From NCBI GenBank assembly GCA_016281605.1, contig JAEEJA010000027.1:151123-215122 (forward strand): a stretch of 64,000 nucleotides of DNA, read 5' to 3'. Both the position numbers and the translations under genes were made by a program. Origin of the DNA: Lachnospiraceae bacterium. GTDB taxonomy: Bacteria; Bacillota; Clostridia; Lachnospirales; Lachnospiraceae. Below the pieces are notes generated by a model. It worked only from the letters and a program-made list of their open reading frames with translations. It was not told the DNA's origin and did no database searches. Of this stretch, positions 63,955-64,000 are shown piece after piece (the stretch's first letter is position 1; each line of letters starts with the position of its first letter).

Positions 63955-64000
63955 TTATTTACTTAAATATTCATCAATAGCCTTCGCAGCCTTCTTTCCG
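63955..64000 (-). CDS. C-terminal end of a gene, probably an NADPH glutamate synthase-like oxidoreductase
   Basis: Only 14 codons and the stop are visible; they read GKKAAKAIDEYLSK. This ending is typical of the small-subunit-like NADPH-dependent glutamate synthase (GltA) and related FAD oxidoreductases. The frame and terminator downstream support a real gene; the identity is tentative. Confidence 0.45.
   Translation of the reverse strand, partial: GKKAAKAIDEYLSK

Noticed and set aside
1-64000. CRISPR arrays, tRNA/rRNA genes or an intact transposase
   Set aside because: No regularly spaced repeats, no cloverleaf-like or rRNA sequence and no transposase-like protein seen by eye; a tRNA scan would confirm this.

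Overview
The window is about 64 kb of AT-rich DNA from a low-GC, strictly anaerobic Firmicute, most likely a member of the Lachnospiraceae or a close clostridial relative. This is inferred from CodY, the HrcA/CIRCE heat-shock system, L27 with a Prp-cleavable N-terminus, a stand-alone [FeFe] hydrogenase, type-2 GalT, a GH94 phosphorylase, a DUF6465-like Lys/Ala-rich protein and strong Shine-Dalgarno sites. Apart from one TetR regulator, every gene I accept lies on the minus strand, so the window reads right to left. I see no tRNA, rRNA, CRISPR array, prophage or intact transposase.

Layout by coordinate. 1-4.9 kb: a truncated exported Ig-like protein, then a TetR regulator convergent with a three-gene set of free-standing adenylating enzyme, carrier protein and condensation-like protein. 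4.9-11.7 kb: exported C39-like peptidase, phosphopentomutase, exported transglutaminase-like protein, Na/Pi cotransporter and a small membrane protein. 11.7-19.9 kb: codY, topA, dprA, comM, nrdR and an LTA-synthase-like sulfatase. 20-23 kb: L,D-transpeptidase and a TagGH-like ABC exporter. 23.2-24.6 kb: [FeFe] hydrogenase. 24.8-29.9 kb: hrcA-grpE-dnaK-dnaJ behind a textbook CIRCE. 30-33.3 kb: ferredoxin-type aldo/keto reductase, 5-formyl-THF cyclo-ligase, HtrA protease. 33.5-43.7 kb: a translation and cell-cycle block (rsfS, yqeK, nadD, yhbY, LCP protein, aconitase-family hydratase, a solitary pyrI, scpB, scpA, obgE, rpmA, prp, rplU with an L21-type leader). 43.7-52.7 kb: nadC, nadB, a GH2 protein whose catalytic residues look altered, GH94 phosphorylase, galT. 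52.7-57 kb: dut, lipid kinase, queA, ABC-2 transporter. 57-63 kb: a 927-residue exported membrane protein, a two-component system and metK. 63.1-64 kb: a Lys/Ala-rich protein and the tail of a probable glutamate-synthase-like gene.

Most of the window is housekeeping. The parts that stand out are: the free-standing adenylation/carrier/condensation set, with an 11-bp motif shared between its upstream region and that of tetR; a GH2 protein that appears to lack both catalytic glutamates; a possible terminator/antiterminator between the GH94 and GH2 genes; a hairpin element in the htrA 5' UTR bounded by an exact 8-bp duplication of the Shine-Dalgarno sequence; palindromic IS200/IS605-end-like repeats abutting stop codons; and a two-component/ABC/giant exported protein module. 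Promoters, terminators and starts were read by eye. Family assignments come from recognised motifs and not from database searches.
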